The notes beneath the pieces were generated by a model. That model had not been told where the DNA came from. It searched no databases and saw only the letters and a list, made by a program, of their open reading frames with translations. From an uncultured Altererythrobacter sp. (GTDB lineage: Bacteria > Pseudomonadota > Alphaproteobacteria > Sphingomonadales > Sphingomonadaceae), in the NCBI GenBank assembly GCA_946885545.1, contig CAMPGP010000037.1:1-12275 (forward strand): DNA of 12,275 nucleotides. Direction: 5' to 3'. Numbering within the stretch: the stretch's first letter is position 1; every line of letters begins with the position of its first letter. The translations under genes and the position numbers were made by a program. Shown in pieces: positions 1 through 8,543 of this stretch.

Positions 1-563
1 AGCATGGATCGTGGCTGTTCCTCGCCGCGATCTACACCACGCTCGACCTCGCAGCCGACGAACCGCACGCCGACAACTGCGGATCGTGCCGCGCATGCCA
101 GGTTGCCTGTCCGACCGAGGCTTTCCCCGAACCCTACCGGCTCGATGCGCGGCGCTGCATTTCCTATCTCACGATCGAGCACAAGGGCCCGATCCCGCAC
201 GAATTCCGCAAGCCGATGGGCAACCGCATCTACGGCTGCGACGATTGCCTCGCGGTGTGCCCGTGGAACAAGTTCGCCGAGGCGGCGGCGCGCAATGCGG
301 CGTTTCTGCCGCGCGCAGAACTGGTCGCGCCGCGGCTCGCAGAACTGCTCGCGCTCGACGACGCGGGATTCCGCCAGCTGTTCTCGGGATCGCCGATCAA
401 ACGCATCGGGCGCGACCGGTTCGTGCGAAACTGCCTGATCGCAGCGGGCAACAGCGGCAACGCGGCGTTGATCGGGTCGGTGGAGACGTTGCGCGGCGAC
501 CCGGACCCTGTGGTTGCGGAAGCGGCCGACTGGGCTCTGGCGGAACTTACACCAGCGCCTTGA
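1..563 (+). CDS. queG: Epoxyqueuosine reductase QueG, 3' part (5' end outside window)
   Basis: This enzyme reduces epoxyqueuosine to queuosine in the wobble base of GUN tRNAs, the last step of queuosine synthesis, using cobalamin and two [4Fe-4S] clusters in the cytoplasm. The reading frame is open from base 3 and gives 186 residues. Two ferredoxin-like cysteine clusters are visible: [16 protein letters not shown] (Cys26, 29, 32, 36 of the fragment) and [13 protein letters not shown], separated by the family-typical stretch [13 protein letters not shown] and GNRIYGCDD. The C-terminal part is short and ends in a HEAT-like helical stretch ([15 protein letters not shown]). The N-terminal cobalamin-binding half is missing because the window starts inside the gene. 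The stop TGA at 561-563 lies inside the end of the convergent flavoprotein gene, so the two coding ends overlap by 17 bp. Identification is from direct motif recognition and is firm. Confidence 0.96.
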   Translation, partial: HGSWLFLAAIYTTLDLAADEPHADNCGSCRACQVACPTEAFPEPYRLDARRCISYLTIEHKGPIPHEFRKPMGNRIYGCDDCLAVCPWNKFAEAAARNAAFLPRAELVAPRLAELLALDDAGFRQLFSGSPIKRIGRDRFVRNCLIAAGNSGNAALIGSVETLRGDPDPVVAEAADWALAELTPAP

Positions 564-1773
564 GCGAGATCTCGGTATCGGCCAGCGCTTCGCGGTCGGG
601 CTTCACCCCCGCTTCGACCAGCTTGCGGCCCTGCGCATAGTCCCTTGTCGAATTGACGCAGTCGAGTGCGATCACCCGCCCTTCTTTGAGGTAGACGACC
701 GAGAACTTGCGCCCTGCCGGATCGCCGCGAAGCACGGTCTTGTCGTGATCGAGCGAGAGACCGACGGTCTGCAGCCGCAAGTCGAACTGGTTCGACCAAA
801 ACCACGGCACCGCCTTGTAAGGCTGGGGATCGCCGCAGATCGACTTCGCTGCGGTGTTCGCCATGTCGTTGGCGTTCTGCACCGATTCGAGCCGGATCAC
901 CGCGCCATCGGCATAGGGGTTGGCGTGGGCGGCACAGTCTCCGATCGCGTAGATGTCGTCGAGCGAAGTGCGGCAGAATTCGTCGACGTCGACCCCGTTG
1001 GCGCCCGCAGCCCCTGCGGCGATCAGCGGCCCGACCGAAGGCACGATGCCGATACCGACCACTACGAGGTCGGCCGCCACGACCGAACCGTCCTCCAGCC
1101 CGACCCCCGTGACCTTCTGGCCATCCCCCTCGATCCGGTCGACGGTCGCGTCGAGCAGCACGTTGACGCCTTGCCGGCGATGCTCTTCTTCGTAGAACCG
1201 CGATAGCTCTTCGCCCGCTACCCGCGCAAGGACGCGCGGCAGCGCCTCGATCACGGTCACCTCGCAGCCGAGCTTGCGCAACACGGCCGCCGCCTCGAGC
1301 CCGATGTAGCCTCCGCCGACCACGACCGCGTGCTTCGCACCCGCCTCGAGCTCGGCGATCATGCGATCCACGTCGCCCTTGTTGCGCACCGAATGGACGC
1401 CGGCGAGGTCGGCTCCGGCGCACGACAGGCGGCGCGGGTCGCCGCCACCGGCCCAGACGAGCTTGCCGTAGCCCATGCGCGATTCGTCGGAGAGCACGAT
1501 CTCGTGCGCCATCGGATCGACCTCGACCACCGAAGTCCTCAGATGAAGCACGATGTCCTTGTCGGCCCAGAATTGCGGCGGACGGATGTAGATGCGCTCG
1601 AACGGCTTGTCGCCGGCGAGGTATTCCTTCGACAGGGGCGGGCGTTCGTAGGGCGGCTCGTTATCGCGCCCAAGCATCGCGATCGAGCCGGTGAACCCGT
1701 GCTGACGCAGGGCGATGGCGGCTTGGGCTCCGCCGTGACCCGTACCGACGATGACGATATCCGCGCGTTCCAT
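547..1773 (-). CDS. FAD/NADH-dependent ferredoxin reductase (rhodocoxin/putidaredoxin reductase type)
   Basis: A 408-residue flavoprotein of the family that passes electrons from NAD(P)H through FAD to a [2Fe-2S] ferredoxin, usually serving a cytochrome P450 or ring-hydroxylating dioxygenase. Visible are the N-terminal FAD fold IVGTGHGG (about residues 8-15), the [13 protein letters not shown] block (40-52) typical of putidaredoxin/rhodocoxin reductases, the NAD-binding [12 protein letters not shown] (152-163) followed by an acidic residue at the end of the next strand (Glu176, which favours NADH), and the second FAD motif YAIGDC (275-280). I chose the ATG at 1773 because the FAD fold starts right after it; a TTG at 1809 would add 12 residues with no family character. 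Neither start has a strong ribosome binding site. It lies 57 bp downstream of the glutamate dehydrogenase on the same strand. No ferredoxin, P450 or oxygenase lies in the window, so the electron acceptor is unknown. Confidence 0.9.
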   Translation of the reverse strand: MERADIVIVGTGHGGAQAAIALRQHGFTGSIAMLGRDNEPPYERPPLSKEYLAGDKPFERIYIRPPQFWADKDIVLHLRTSVVEVDPMAHEIVLSDESRMGYGKLVWAGGGDPRRLSCAGADLAGVHSVRNKGDVDRMIAELEAGAKHAVVVGGGYIGLEAAAVLRKLGCEVTVIEALPRVLARVAGEELSRFYEEEHRRQGVNVLLDATVDRIEGDGQKVTGVGLEDGSVVAADLVVVGIGIVPSVGPLIAAGAAGANGVDVDEFCRTSLDDIYAIGDCAAHANPYADGAVIRLESVQNANDMANTAAKSICGDPQPYKAVPWFWSNQFDLRLQTVGLSLDHDKTVLRGDPAGRKFSVVYLKEGRVIALDCVNSTRDYAQGRKLVEAGVKPDREALADTEISLKALV

Positions 1774-1830
1774 GCCGCGCGGGGTTGGGCAAAATGCGCG
1801 TCGGGTCAAGCCCGGCGGAAGTTTGGCAGG

Positions 1831-4800
1831 CTAACGGCCGAGCAGGTTGCGCGCCTGGCTGGCGATCTGCGCGAGCATCGCCGGGGCGACTTCGCCCTGC
1901 GCCTGCGCGCGCCCGATCATCGTGCGGAACTGGCGGATCGCCGCCGCGTGTTCCTCCGCCCAATGGGCGACCGCGGCGAGCGGATCGTCCTTGGCCCCCT
2001 TGCGCCGCGAAAGCCGCCGCAGGAAGTCGAGCCGCATCTGCTGGAAATCGCGCGAAAGGCCCGCGACCAGCAGCCGTTCCCACACATCCGACGGGTTCAT
2101 CATGGCCGAAGTGCTCTGCGCCCAGTCGAGCCCGATTCGTGCGCCGAGATCGGTAAACGCCGCGGTCAGCGCGCGCGCATCGATCTCGCCGCTGCGCGAC
2201 AGTGCGGCGAGGCCGATCGCGCCATCCAGATCGTAGAGATGCGTCACGCGCGCAGCGAGGGCTTCGGGCGCTCCCATCTCTACGAATTCGGCCTTGAGCT
2301 TGTTCGACTGCCTGCGCGATGCCTCGGTCAACAGTTCGTCGGTGCCGGTGGACAGCTGCATGACCCGGTTCTGCAGGCTTTCGATCAACTCGCTCGGCGG
2401 CGTGGTGCTGGCGCCGACGCGGATGAGGTCGGCCATCTGGCTGCGAAGGGCGCCCGCCGCGTGGCGGAACAGGTAGAGCCGCGCGTCCTCGGGCATGGCG
2501 GCGGATTCCAGCTCCGCCCACAGAGCGCCCATGTCGAAGAGCCTGGCCGCGGCGACGAAGGAGGCGGTGACGTCGGCAAGCCCGACCCCTTCCTCTTCCG
2601 ACAGCTCGAACGGATGGACGAGCCCCATCCGGTTGACGAACAGGTTGGCGAGCGAGGTGGCGATGATTTCGCGCCGCAGTTGATGGCCTTCGATCTGCGC
2701 GCGGTAAGTCTTGCGCATCGCTGAAGGGAAGTATTCCAGCAACAGATCGGCGAGGCTCGGATCGTCGGGCAGCGTCGTCTGCTCGATCGAATCCTGCAGG
2801 AGCAGCTTGGTGGAAGACAGGAGCACGGCGAGCTCAGGTCGCGTCAGGCCGATATCTTCGGCGGCACGCCGCGACAGGCTTTCGTCCGGCCCGAGGCCCT
2901 CTGTCTGTCGGTCCAGCGCACCTTTGCTCTCGAGCCCCTCGATCAGCTGCAATTGCGCGGCGACGGCGGGAGCGCCGCCGGCTTCGGCGATCGACAGCGC
3001 CAGGGCCTGCAGCCGGTTGCTCTCCAGCACGAGGTGCGCGACTTCGTCGGTCATCGATTCGAGCAGGGCGTTGCGCTTCTTCGTCGACAGCTTGCCCGCG
3101 CGCACCGCCGCGGCCAGCGCGATCTTGATGTTCACTTCGTTGTCCGAGCAGTTCACGCCCGCGGCATTGTCGATGAAGTCGGTGTTGATGCGTCCGCCAC
3201 CCAGCGCGAACTCGATCCGGCCCGCCTGCGTCGTGCCCAGGTTGGCGCCTTCGCCGATCACCTTGGCGCGCAGATCTGCGGCATCGACGCGCAGCCCGTC
3301 GTTCGCCGGGTCGCCGACCTGGACGTTGTTCTCGAGGCTGCTCTTCACGTACGTGCCGATGCCGCCGAACCAGATCAGGTCGACCTCGGCCTTGAGGATC
3401 GCGGAGATCAGCGCTTCGGGCTCGATCTCCTTGGCGTCGATCTCGAGCATCTTGCGCACCGCGGCCGAGAGCGGAATGCGCTTCATCGTGCGCGAGAAGA
3501 CCCCGCCGCCCCGGGAGATCAGATCCTTGTCGTAGTCTTCCCAGCTCGACGTCGGCAGGTCGAACAGCCGCTGACGTTCCTTCCAGCTTGTCGCCGGATC
3601 GGGATCGGGATCGAGGAAGATGTGCCGGTGGTCGAAGGCCGCGACCAGCTTGATCGCCTTCGACAGCAGCATGCCGTTGCCGAACACGTCGCCCGACATG
3701 TCGCCGCAGCCGGCGACGCGCACCGGTTCGCTCTGTACGTCGATGCCCATTTCGAGGAAGTGCCGCTGGACCGAGACCCAGGCGCCCTTCGCCGTGATGC
3801 CCATCGCCTTGTGGTCGTAACCGTTCGAGCCGCCACTGGCGAAGGCGTCGTCGAGCCAGAACCCGCGCTCCTGCGCGATCGCGTTGGCGATGTCGGAAAA
3901 GCGCGCGGTGCCCTTGTCGGCCGCAACCACGAAGTACGGATCCTCGCCGTCGTGGATCACCACCTGTTCGGGATGGATCACCTTGTCGCCCTCGATGTCG
4001 TCGGTGATCGACAACAGCGTTCGGATGAAGACCTCGTAGCTTGCCTGCCCTTCGGCGGCCCAGCCAGCCCGGTCCTTGTCCGGCGCGGGCAGGAGCTTGG
4101 GGTAGAACCCGCCCTTGGCGCCGGTCGGCACGATCACCGCGTTCTTCACGCGCTGCGCCTTCATCAGGCCGAGGATTTCGGTGCGGAAGTCGTCGCGCCG
4201 GTCGGACCAGCGCAGGCCGCCGCGCGCGACGGGGCCGGCGCGCAGGTGAATGCCTTCGACGCGGCGCGAATAGACGAACACCTCGCGCCAGGGAACGGGC
4301 TTGGGCAAGCCCGGCACGAGCGAGGAATCGATCTTGAACGCCAGCGCTTCCTGCCCGGCGGGGGCGAAGGAATTGGTCCGCAGGATCGCGCGGACGAGCT
4401 GATGATAGAGCCGCAGCAGGCGGTCGTCGTTGATGGCGACCACTTTGGCGAGGCCGTGCTTGATCGCGTCCTCGCACTCCTTCGCGGCCGCCTTGCGGTC
4501 GCCGGAAAAGGCCGGGTCGTGCTGCGAGGCGAAGAGCCGCACGATCGCGCGCGTCACGGCGGGTGCGCGATCGAGCGCATCGACCACGGTGTAGATAGTG
4601 AAGCTGACACCGGCCTGACGCAGGTAACGGTAGAACGCGCGCAGCCAGTTGGCTTCGCCCGCGCTAAGCCCGGCGCCGATCACGAGGCGGTTGAACGGAT
4701 CGTCCTCCGCCCAGCCGTTGAGCACAGCGGCGATGGCTTCCTCGATCGCACCGGCACGCTCGAGCAGCGGAGCGACGGTCTCGCCCTCGGCCAGCGACAG

Positions 4801-6555
4801 GGTGAAGTCGTGGATCGTGCCGAGGCGCCCCTCGTCGAGCGGCGTCGGAATTTCGGCGAGCACGCGGAAACCGAAGTTCTCGAGTGCGGGCACCGCGTCG
4901 GACAGCGGAAGTGCACCCTGGTGTTCGTAGATCTTGAGTCGAAGCTGCGCGTGGGTGTCGCCTTCGAAGGCGTAAAGCCGCGCATCGCGCTGCAGCGTCG
5001 CGGTGCCGGGCGCGTCCGACTCGATCACCGAGAGGTGCCGCATGCGCGCGATGTCGAGCGCGGCCTCGGCGGGGCCGTAGTCGGTCCGGTAGGCGACGGG
5101 GAACGCCTGGGCGAAGCGGGTCGCGATGGCCGCGGCGCGGCCGGGTTCCATGTATTCGCCGAGTTCGCCCTCGACCGCTTCCGCCCAGCCGCGCAGCATC
5201 TTCTGCAACTGCGCCTCGAGTTCCGCCTCCGGGGTCGCGACCTTGCCGCCGCGCAAGTCGAGCACGAAGCGCAGCATGGCGAGGTTGCCGCCTTCGACCT
5301 GCAGGCTCCAGTCGAGCATGGTCGCGCCGGCGCCTTCCTCGAGCAGCGCCTCGATCCGGTGGCGGACCTGGGTCGACAGCATGTCGCGCGGCATCCACAC
5401 GAAGGCGAACAGGTGCCGGGCGAGCGGCGCCTCGACGACCGCTAGCCGTGGGCGCGGGCGGTCCACCAGGCTCATCATCGCCGTCGCGACGCGCTCGATG
5501 TCGGTGTCCGAGAAGCCGATCACCAAATCGTGCGGAAGGGCGGTCAGCGCATGCACCAGCGCCTTGCCCGCGTGGCCCGAGGTATCGAAGCCGAACTTGT
5601 CCATCAACCTCGCGACGCGCGCCTGCAGACGCGGCACCTGGGTCGGCGCGGCGGCGAGCGCGGCGCTCGTCCACACGCCCGCGTGGATCGACAGCGCGGC
5701 GACCTTGCCGCTTTCGCGAATGGGCACGATGAACAGGTCGAGCGGAACGCGTCGGTGCACGTTGGACGTGCGGTTCGCCTTGATGATGAGCAGTTCGCGC
5801 CCCTCGTCGGCCGCGCCGAACCATTCGAAGGCCCGTTCATACGAAGGATCGGCGAGGATCTGACGCGCGCTCTTGCGGCACACGCCGAGGAGGTCCGAAT
5901 GGCTGCCGTCGCGGTGGCGGGTGACGTGGCCGAGCTGGGTCAGCATGCCCCCTTCGAGCCAGCGCAGCAGTTCGGCGCCCTCATCGTCCTGGATCCGCGC
6001 GGCATCCTCGCGCATCGCGTCGCGCATTTTCGGCCAGTCGGCGACTGCCGCGTGGACGTCCGCCAGAGTGACGCGCAGGGCACGCTCGAGTTCGCGCCGC
6101 TGGCGCGCGTCGATGCGAACGGTCTCGACATAAACGATCGATTCGCGGCGGGTGTCGTCGCCCCTGGTCGCGGTGACGTCGATGAGATCCCCGCTCTCGT
6201 CGCGCCGGACATGGACCACCGGGTGGACCAGCCGGTCGATCGCGAGGCCCTGGGCGGCGATCGTCGCGGCGATCGAATCGACCAGGAACGGCATGTCGTC
6301 GTTGACCAGCACGATGCGCATGAAGCGCCGCTCGTCGGTGGCGGAAGCGAGCGCGATCGCCGCGCCGCCCGGCTCGCGATTGGCGGCCGCCTCGTAGACG
6401 AACTGTGCCGCTTCGCGCACCTTGTCGGCCGCGAACGGCGTGTCGCCGGGAAGCAGCGACTCGCTCATTCGCGCGGCCAGCGCCTTGACGAGAGAGGGAT
6501 TTTCGGCCGCCGGGCGGCGGGACCTGGTCGAAGACGCGGCTGCTTTGGAACCCAT
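1831..6555 (-). CDS. gdhB: Large NAD-specific glutamate dehydrogenase (about 180 kDa class)
   Basis: Oxidatively deaminates L-glutamate to 2-oxoglutarate and ammonia with NAD+, a catabolic link between amino acids and the TCA cycle. The 1,574-residue length fits the large-subunit bacterial class, which has a long regulatory N-terminal half (ACT-like segments), a central catalytic domain and a helical C-terminal extension. Catalytic landmarks are PTGAKGGFYPK with the conserved Lys at about 814, GGSNGYDHKAMGITAKGAW with Lys about 916, and GCGDMSGDVFGNGML near 948-962. Then come FLDPDPDPATSW and GGIGTYVKSS, and the dinucleotide-binding region VIGEGANLG followed by FIDNAAGVNCSDNEVNIKI. I chose the ATG at 6555 because GGAG sits 8 nt upstream (in ACGGAGCGATTTCG); the open frame extends 32 codons further to 6651 but that stretch is Arg-rich and shows no site. 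It is preceded by a 155-bp gap, suggesting its own promoter. The symbol follows Pseudomonas gdhB usage. Confidence 0.95.
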   Translation of the reverse strand: MGSKAAASSTRSRRPAAENPSLVKALAARMSESLLPGDTPFAADKVREAAQFVYEAAANREPGGAAIALASATDERRFMRIVLVNDDMPFLVDSIAATIAAQGLAIDRLVHPVVHVRRDESGDLIDVTATRGDDTRRESIVYVETVRIDARQRRELERALRVTLADVHAAVADWPKMRDAMREDAARIQDDEGAELLRWLEGGMLTQLGHVTRHRDGSHSDLLGVCRKSARQILADPSYERAFEWFGAADEGRELLIIKANRTSNVHRRVPLDLFIVPIRESGKVAALSIHAGVWTSAALAAAPTQVPRLQARVARLMDKFGFDTSGHAGKALVHALTALPHDLVIGFSDTDIERVATAMMSLVDRPRPRLAVVEAPLARHLFAFVWMPRDMLSTQVRHRIEALLEEGAGATMLDWSLQVEGGNLAMLRFVLDLRGGKVATPEAELEAQLQKMLRGWAEAVEGELGEYMEPGRAAAIATRFAQAFPVAYRTDYGPAEAALDIARMRHLSVIESDAPGTATLQRDARLYAFEGDTHAQLRLKIYEHQGALPLSDAVPALENFGFRVLAEIPTPLDEGRLGTIHDFTLSLAEGETVAPLLERAGAIEEAIAAVLNGWAEDDPFNRLVIGAGLSAGEANWLRAFYRYLRQAGVSFTIYTVVDALDRAPAVTRAIVRLFASQHDPAFSGDRKAAAKECEDAIKHGLAKVVAINDDRLLRLYHQLVRAILRTNSFAPAGQEALAFKIDSSLVPGLPKPVPWREVFVYSRRVEGIHLRAGPVARGGLRWSDRRDDFRTEILGLMKAQRVKNAVIVPTGAKGGFYPKLLPAPDKDRAGWAAEGQASYEVFIRTLLSITDDIEGDKVIHPEQVVIHDGEDPYFVVAADKGTARFSDIANAIAQERGFWLDDAFASGGSNGYDHKAMGITAKGAWVSVQRHFLEMGIDVQSEPVRVAGCGDMSGDVFGNGMLLSKAIKLVAAFDHRHIFLDPDPDPATSWKERQRLFDLPTSSWEDYDKDLISRGGGVFSRTMKRIPLSAAVRKMLEIDAKEIEPEALISAILKAEVDLIWFGGIGTYVKSSLENNVQVGDPANDGLRVDAADLRAKVIGEGANLGTTQAGRIEFALGGGRINTDFIDNAAGVNCSDNEVNIKIALAAAVRAGKLSTKKRNALLESMTDEVAHLVLESNRLQALALSIAEAGGAPAVAAQLQLIEGLESKGALDRQTEGLGPDESLSRRAAEDIGLTRPELAVLLSSTKLLLQDSIEQTTLPDDPSLADLLLEYFPSAMRKTYRAQIEGHQLRREIIATSLANLFVNRMGLVHPFELSEEEGVGLADVTASFVAAARLFDMGALWAELESAAMPEDARLYLFRHAAGALRSQMADLIRVGASTTPPSELIESLQNRVMQLSTGTDELLTEASRRQSNKLKAEFVEMGAPEALAARVTHLYDLDGAIGLAALSRSGEIDARALTAAFTDLGARIGLDWAQSTSAMMNPSDVWERLLVAGLSRDFQQMRLDFLRRLSRRKGAKDDPLAAVAHWAEEHAAAIRQFRTMIGRAQAQGEVAPAMLAQIASQARNLLGR

Positions 6556-6710
6556 CGAAATCGCTCCGTCGGGCGGCTCGGCCCGGCCATTCTGCGCCGC
6601 GAGACGCGGCAATAATATTGCGCGCCTACGCTCAAGTCGTTCGCGCCGCAAGCAGGCTTCGCGGCCAATTTACGGTACGGCGCGCGCCACCGCGCGAGGT
6701 GCGGCGAAAG
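6556..6710 (-). other. Gap between the LLM oxidoreductase and glutamate dehydrogenase
   Basis: No gene is seen here. Read on the minus strand it holds, in order, a short GC hairpin just after the upstream stop (CGCGC arms at 6683-6687 and 6692-6696, loop 4) that has no T-run and is at best a weak terminator; an AT-rich perfect inverted repeat (6609-6621); and the GGAG ribosome binding site of the dehydrogenase. I could not find a convincing -35/-10 pair at normal spacing; TTGAGC lies only 12 nt before TATTAT. Confidence 0.5.
6609..6621. promoter_or_regulatory. AT-rich perfect palindrome upstream of glutamate dehydrogenase
   Basis: GCAATA-A-TATTGC is a perfect 6-bp inverted repeat around one base, in an otherwise strongly GC-rich region, about 54 bp before the dehydrogenase start codon. 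Its position suits a -10 region or an operator that controls gdhB. That role is inferred; the short length means chance cannot be excluded. Confidence 0.35.
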
Positions 6711-7691
6711 TCAGCGCATCGCCTCCGCAAGCAGCTCCAGCGAACGCTCGCGGGCGGCGGGATCGAAGGTCGCGCCCGAGAGCATGATCTCGTCTGCGCC
6801 GGTCCGCGCGACAAAGGCATCGATCTTCTCGCGCACCTGTCCGGGCGTGCCGATCGCCGAAGCTTCGCCGATGTGGTCGAGGATCGCTCGCGCCTGCGGC
6901 GGAAGAGTATCGCGATAGCCCGGCACCGGCGGCGGCAGCTTTCCGGGACTGCCGGTGCGCAGGCGGACGAAGCTCTGCTCCTGCGAGGATGCGATGAGGC
7001 GCGCCTCGTCCTCGCTCTCGGCGACGAATACCGTCATCGCCGCCATGACGTACGGCCGGCCCAGCGCGTCGGAAGGCTGGAAGTCGTGCCGGTACAGTTC
7101 GAGAGCGGCATCGAGATGCGTCGGCGCGAAGTGGCTCGCGAAGGCGTAGGGCAGGCCGAGCCGCGCGGCGAGCTGCGCGCCGAACAGACTCGATCCCAGC
7201 ATCCACATTTCCACGTCCGCGCCGAAGCCCGGTGTCGGACGGACGGGCAGCTCCGGATCGCCGGCGAGCATGGCGCGCAGCTCGGCCACGTCGTGTGGGA
7301 ACAGCTCGGCGGCGCGATGCAGGTCCTTTCGCAGCGCGCGCTGGAGCTCTGGTCCCGCGCCCGGCGCACGGCCCAGACCGAGATCGACCCGGCCGGGAAA
7401 CAGCGCGGCGAGCGTGCCGAACTGCTCGGCGATCACGAACGGGTTGTGATTGGGAAGCATGATCCCGCCCGCGCCGATGCGGATGGTCGACGTCGCCGCG
7501 CCGACGTGGCCGATCACCACGGAAGCAGCGGCACCGCCGATCCCTTCCATCGCGTGGTGCTCGGCGATCCAGAACCGCTTGCAACCGGTCGCCTCGGCGA
7601 CCTGCGCGAGCCGCGCGGTGGCGGCGTATGCCTGCTCCAGCGTGCCGCCTTCGCGGACCGGAACGAGATCGAGAACGGAAAAATCGGTCAT
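6711..7691 (-). CDS. LLM-class flavin-dependent oxidoreductase, MsnO8/YhbW type
   Basis: A 326-residue cytoplasmic protein with the TIM-barrel fold of bacterial luciferase-like monooxygenases, which bind reduced FMN or F420; the substrate of this branch is unknown. The blocks that mark the YhbW/MsnO8 branch are all present: LDLVPVREGG (7-16), FWIAEHHAMEGI (40-51), GAGGIMLPNHNPFVIAEQFGT (73-93) and GRVDLGLGRAPG (100-111). The start ATG at 7691 overlaps the stop of the TPR gene in an ATGA arrangement, which fixes the start and points to translational coupling. A longer open frame reaches 8366 but its extra part is the antisense-like shadow of the TPR gene. High confidence for the family; a specific reaction cannot be given. 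Confidence 0.92.
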   Translation of the reverse strand: MTDFSVLDLVPVREGGTLEQAYAATARLAQVAEATGCKRFWIAEHHAMEGIGGAAASVVIGHVGAATSTIRIGAGGIMLPNHNPFVIAEQFGTLAALFPGRVDLGLGRAPGAGPELQRALRKDLHRAAELFPHDVAELRAMLAGDPELPVRPTPGFGADVEMWMLGSSLFGAQLAARLGLPYAFASHFAPTHLDAALELYRHDFQPSDALGRPYVMAAMTVFVAESEDEARLIASSQEQSFVRLRTGSPGKLPPPVPGYRDTLPPQARAILDHIGEASAIGTPGQVREKIDAFVARTGADEIMLSGATFDPAARERSLELLAEAMR

Positions 7692-8524
7692 ACGCTTCCC
7701 AGTTGGTCGAGATAACCCTGCGCGGTCGCTGCTTCGGCGCTGCCGGGAACGGCCTCGATCACGGATTGCCAGCTGCGCCGCGCCGCCTCGTCGCGCCCGC
7801 TTAGCGCGGCGATGAGGCCCGCCTCGAGGCCGATGGCGGGGTCGAGCGGGGCGAGCATGGCCGCGCGTTCGATCCGCGTCTGCGCCGTGGCGAGATCGCC
7901 GTCGCGGCGCGACAGCGTGGCCGAAAGCAGCCAGGCCTGCGCGTTGTCGGGCACGGCGGTGCGCGCGGTGTCGAGAGCGCTTGCGGCTTCTCCGGTGCGA
8001 TCCAGTGCGACCAGCGCGATCGCACGGTCGATCGCGATCTGTCCGCGGATCGAAGCCTCGCCGGCCGCGTCGGCATCCGCCTGCGCTTGGTCGAGGAGGG
8101 CGATCGCGCCCGCGGCATCGCCTTCGGCCAGCAGGGCGCCACCCGCGAGCCCACCGCGCAGCGCCCGCGCGCGCTGGTCGTCCTGTCCGGTCGCATCGCG
8201 TGCGGCAAGGAAGGTGTCGGCCGCATCCGCGCGCTGGCCGACCTGTGTCTGCGCCACGCCCAGGCATTGCCCGGCGTCGCCGCGCTCGCCGCCCGATGCT
8301 TGCTCGAGCCAGGCTTCGGCCTCCTCGATGGCTCCGCCCGGATCGGTGCGGGTGCGCGCGAGGCATTGCGCGAGGCGGCTCGTCTCCGGCCCGACTTCGA
8401 CATAGGCGTCGCGGCCCGAACGCTCGCGCTGTTCGAGCATCTCGGGCGGGAGCGGCGACACCGGCGAGGTCGTCGGCGCAGGCCCGACCTGGAGCAGGAT
8501 CGCGAGGAGCGGAGTGATGGTCAT
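7688..8524 (-). CDS. Tetratricopeptide-repeat protein, probably exported
   Basis: A 278-residue, Ala-rich helical protein. After a hydrophobic start (MTITPLLAILLQVG) and a Pro/Ser/Thr-rich segment come repeated helix pairs of TPR type, for example AIEEAEAWLEQASGGERGDA, AADTFLAARDATG, AIALLDQAQADADAAG, AASALDTARTAVPDNAQAW and AQTRIERAAMLAPLDPAIG. The spacing and Pro/Asp positions fit TPR units that bind other proteins. The N-terminus lacks a positive charge, so export by a signal peptide is only possible, not clear. I prefer the ATG at 8524, which has GGA 7 nt upstream; an ATG at 8536 is 4 codons earlier and sits 7 nt after the hydrolase stop. It is coupled to the LLM gene by a 4-bp overlap. 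No specific partner can be named. Confidence 0.8.
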   Translation of the reverse strand: MTITPLLAILLQVGPAPTTSPVSPLPPEMLEQRERSGRDAYVEVGPETSRLAQCLARTRTDPGGAIEEAEAWLEQASGGERGDAGQCLGVAQTQVGQRADAADTFLAARDATGQDDQRARALRGGLAGGALLAEGDAAGAIALLDQAQADADAAGEASIRGQIAIDRAIALVALDRTGEAASALDTARTAVPDNAQAWLLSATLSRRDGDLATAQTRIERAAMLAPLDPAIGLEAGLIAALSGRDEAARRSWQSVIEAVPGSAEAATAQGYLDQLGSV

Positions 8525-8543
8525 GCTGGCTGGCATCCGGTGG

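Noticed and set aside
1774..1809. TTG start at 1809 for the flavoprotein reductase
   Set aside because: It would add 12 residues before the FAD-binding fold, with no ribosome binding site.
1774..1830. Hairpin CGGG-CTTGA-CCCG followed by ATTTT between glutamate dehydrogenase and the reductase, as a terminator
   Set aside because: Only four pairs in the stem and the T-run is several bases away; too weak to call.
3598..3622. Short repeat of GGATCG units
   Set aside because: It encodes the DPDPD segment of the glutamate dehydrogenase, which I recall as conserved in that family; a coding effect and not a DNA repeat.
2953..5445. Long plus-strand open frame of 830 codons inside the glutamate dehydrogenase gene
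   Set aside because: It is antisense to a gene whose catalytic motifs are all intact; its product is Arg/His/Ala-rich with no recognisable domain, as expected in high-GC antisense frames.
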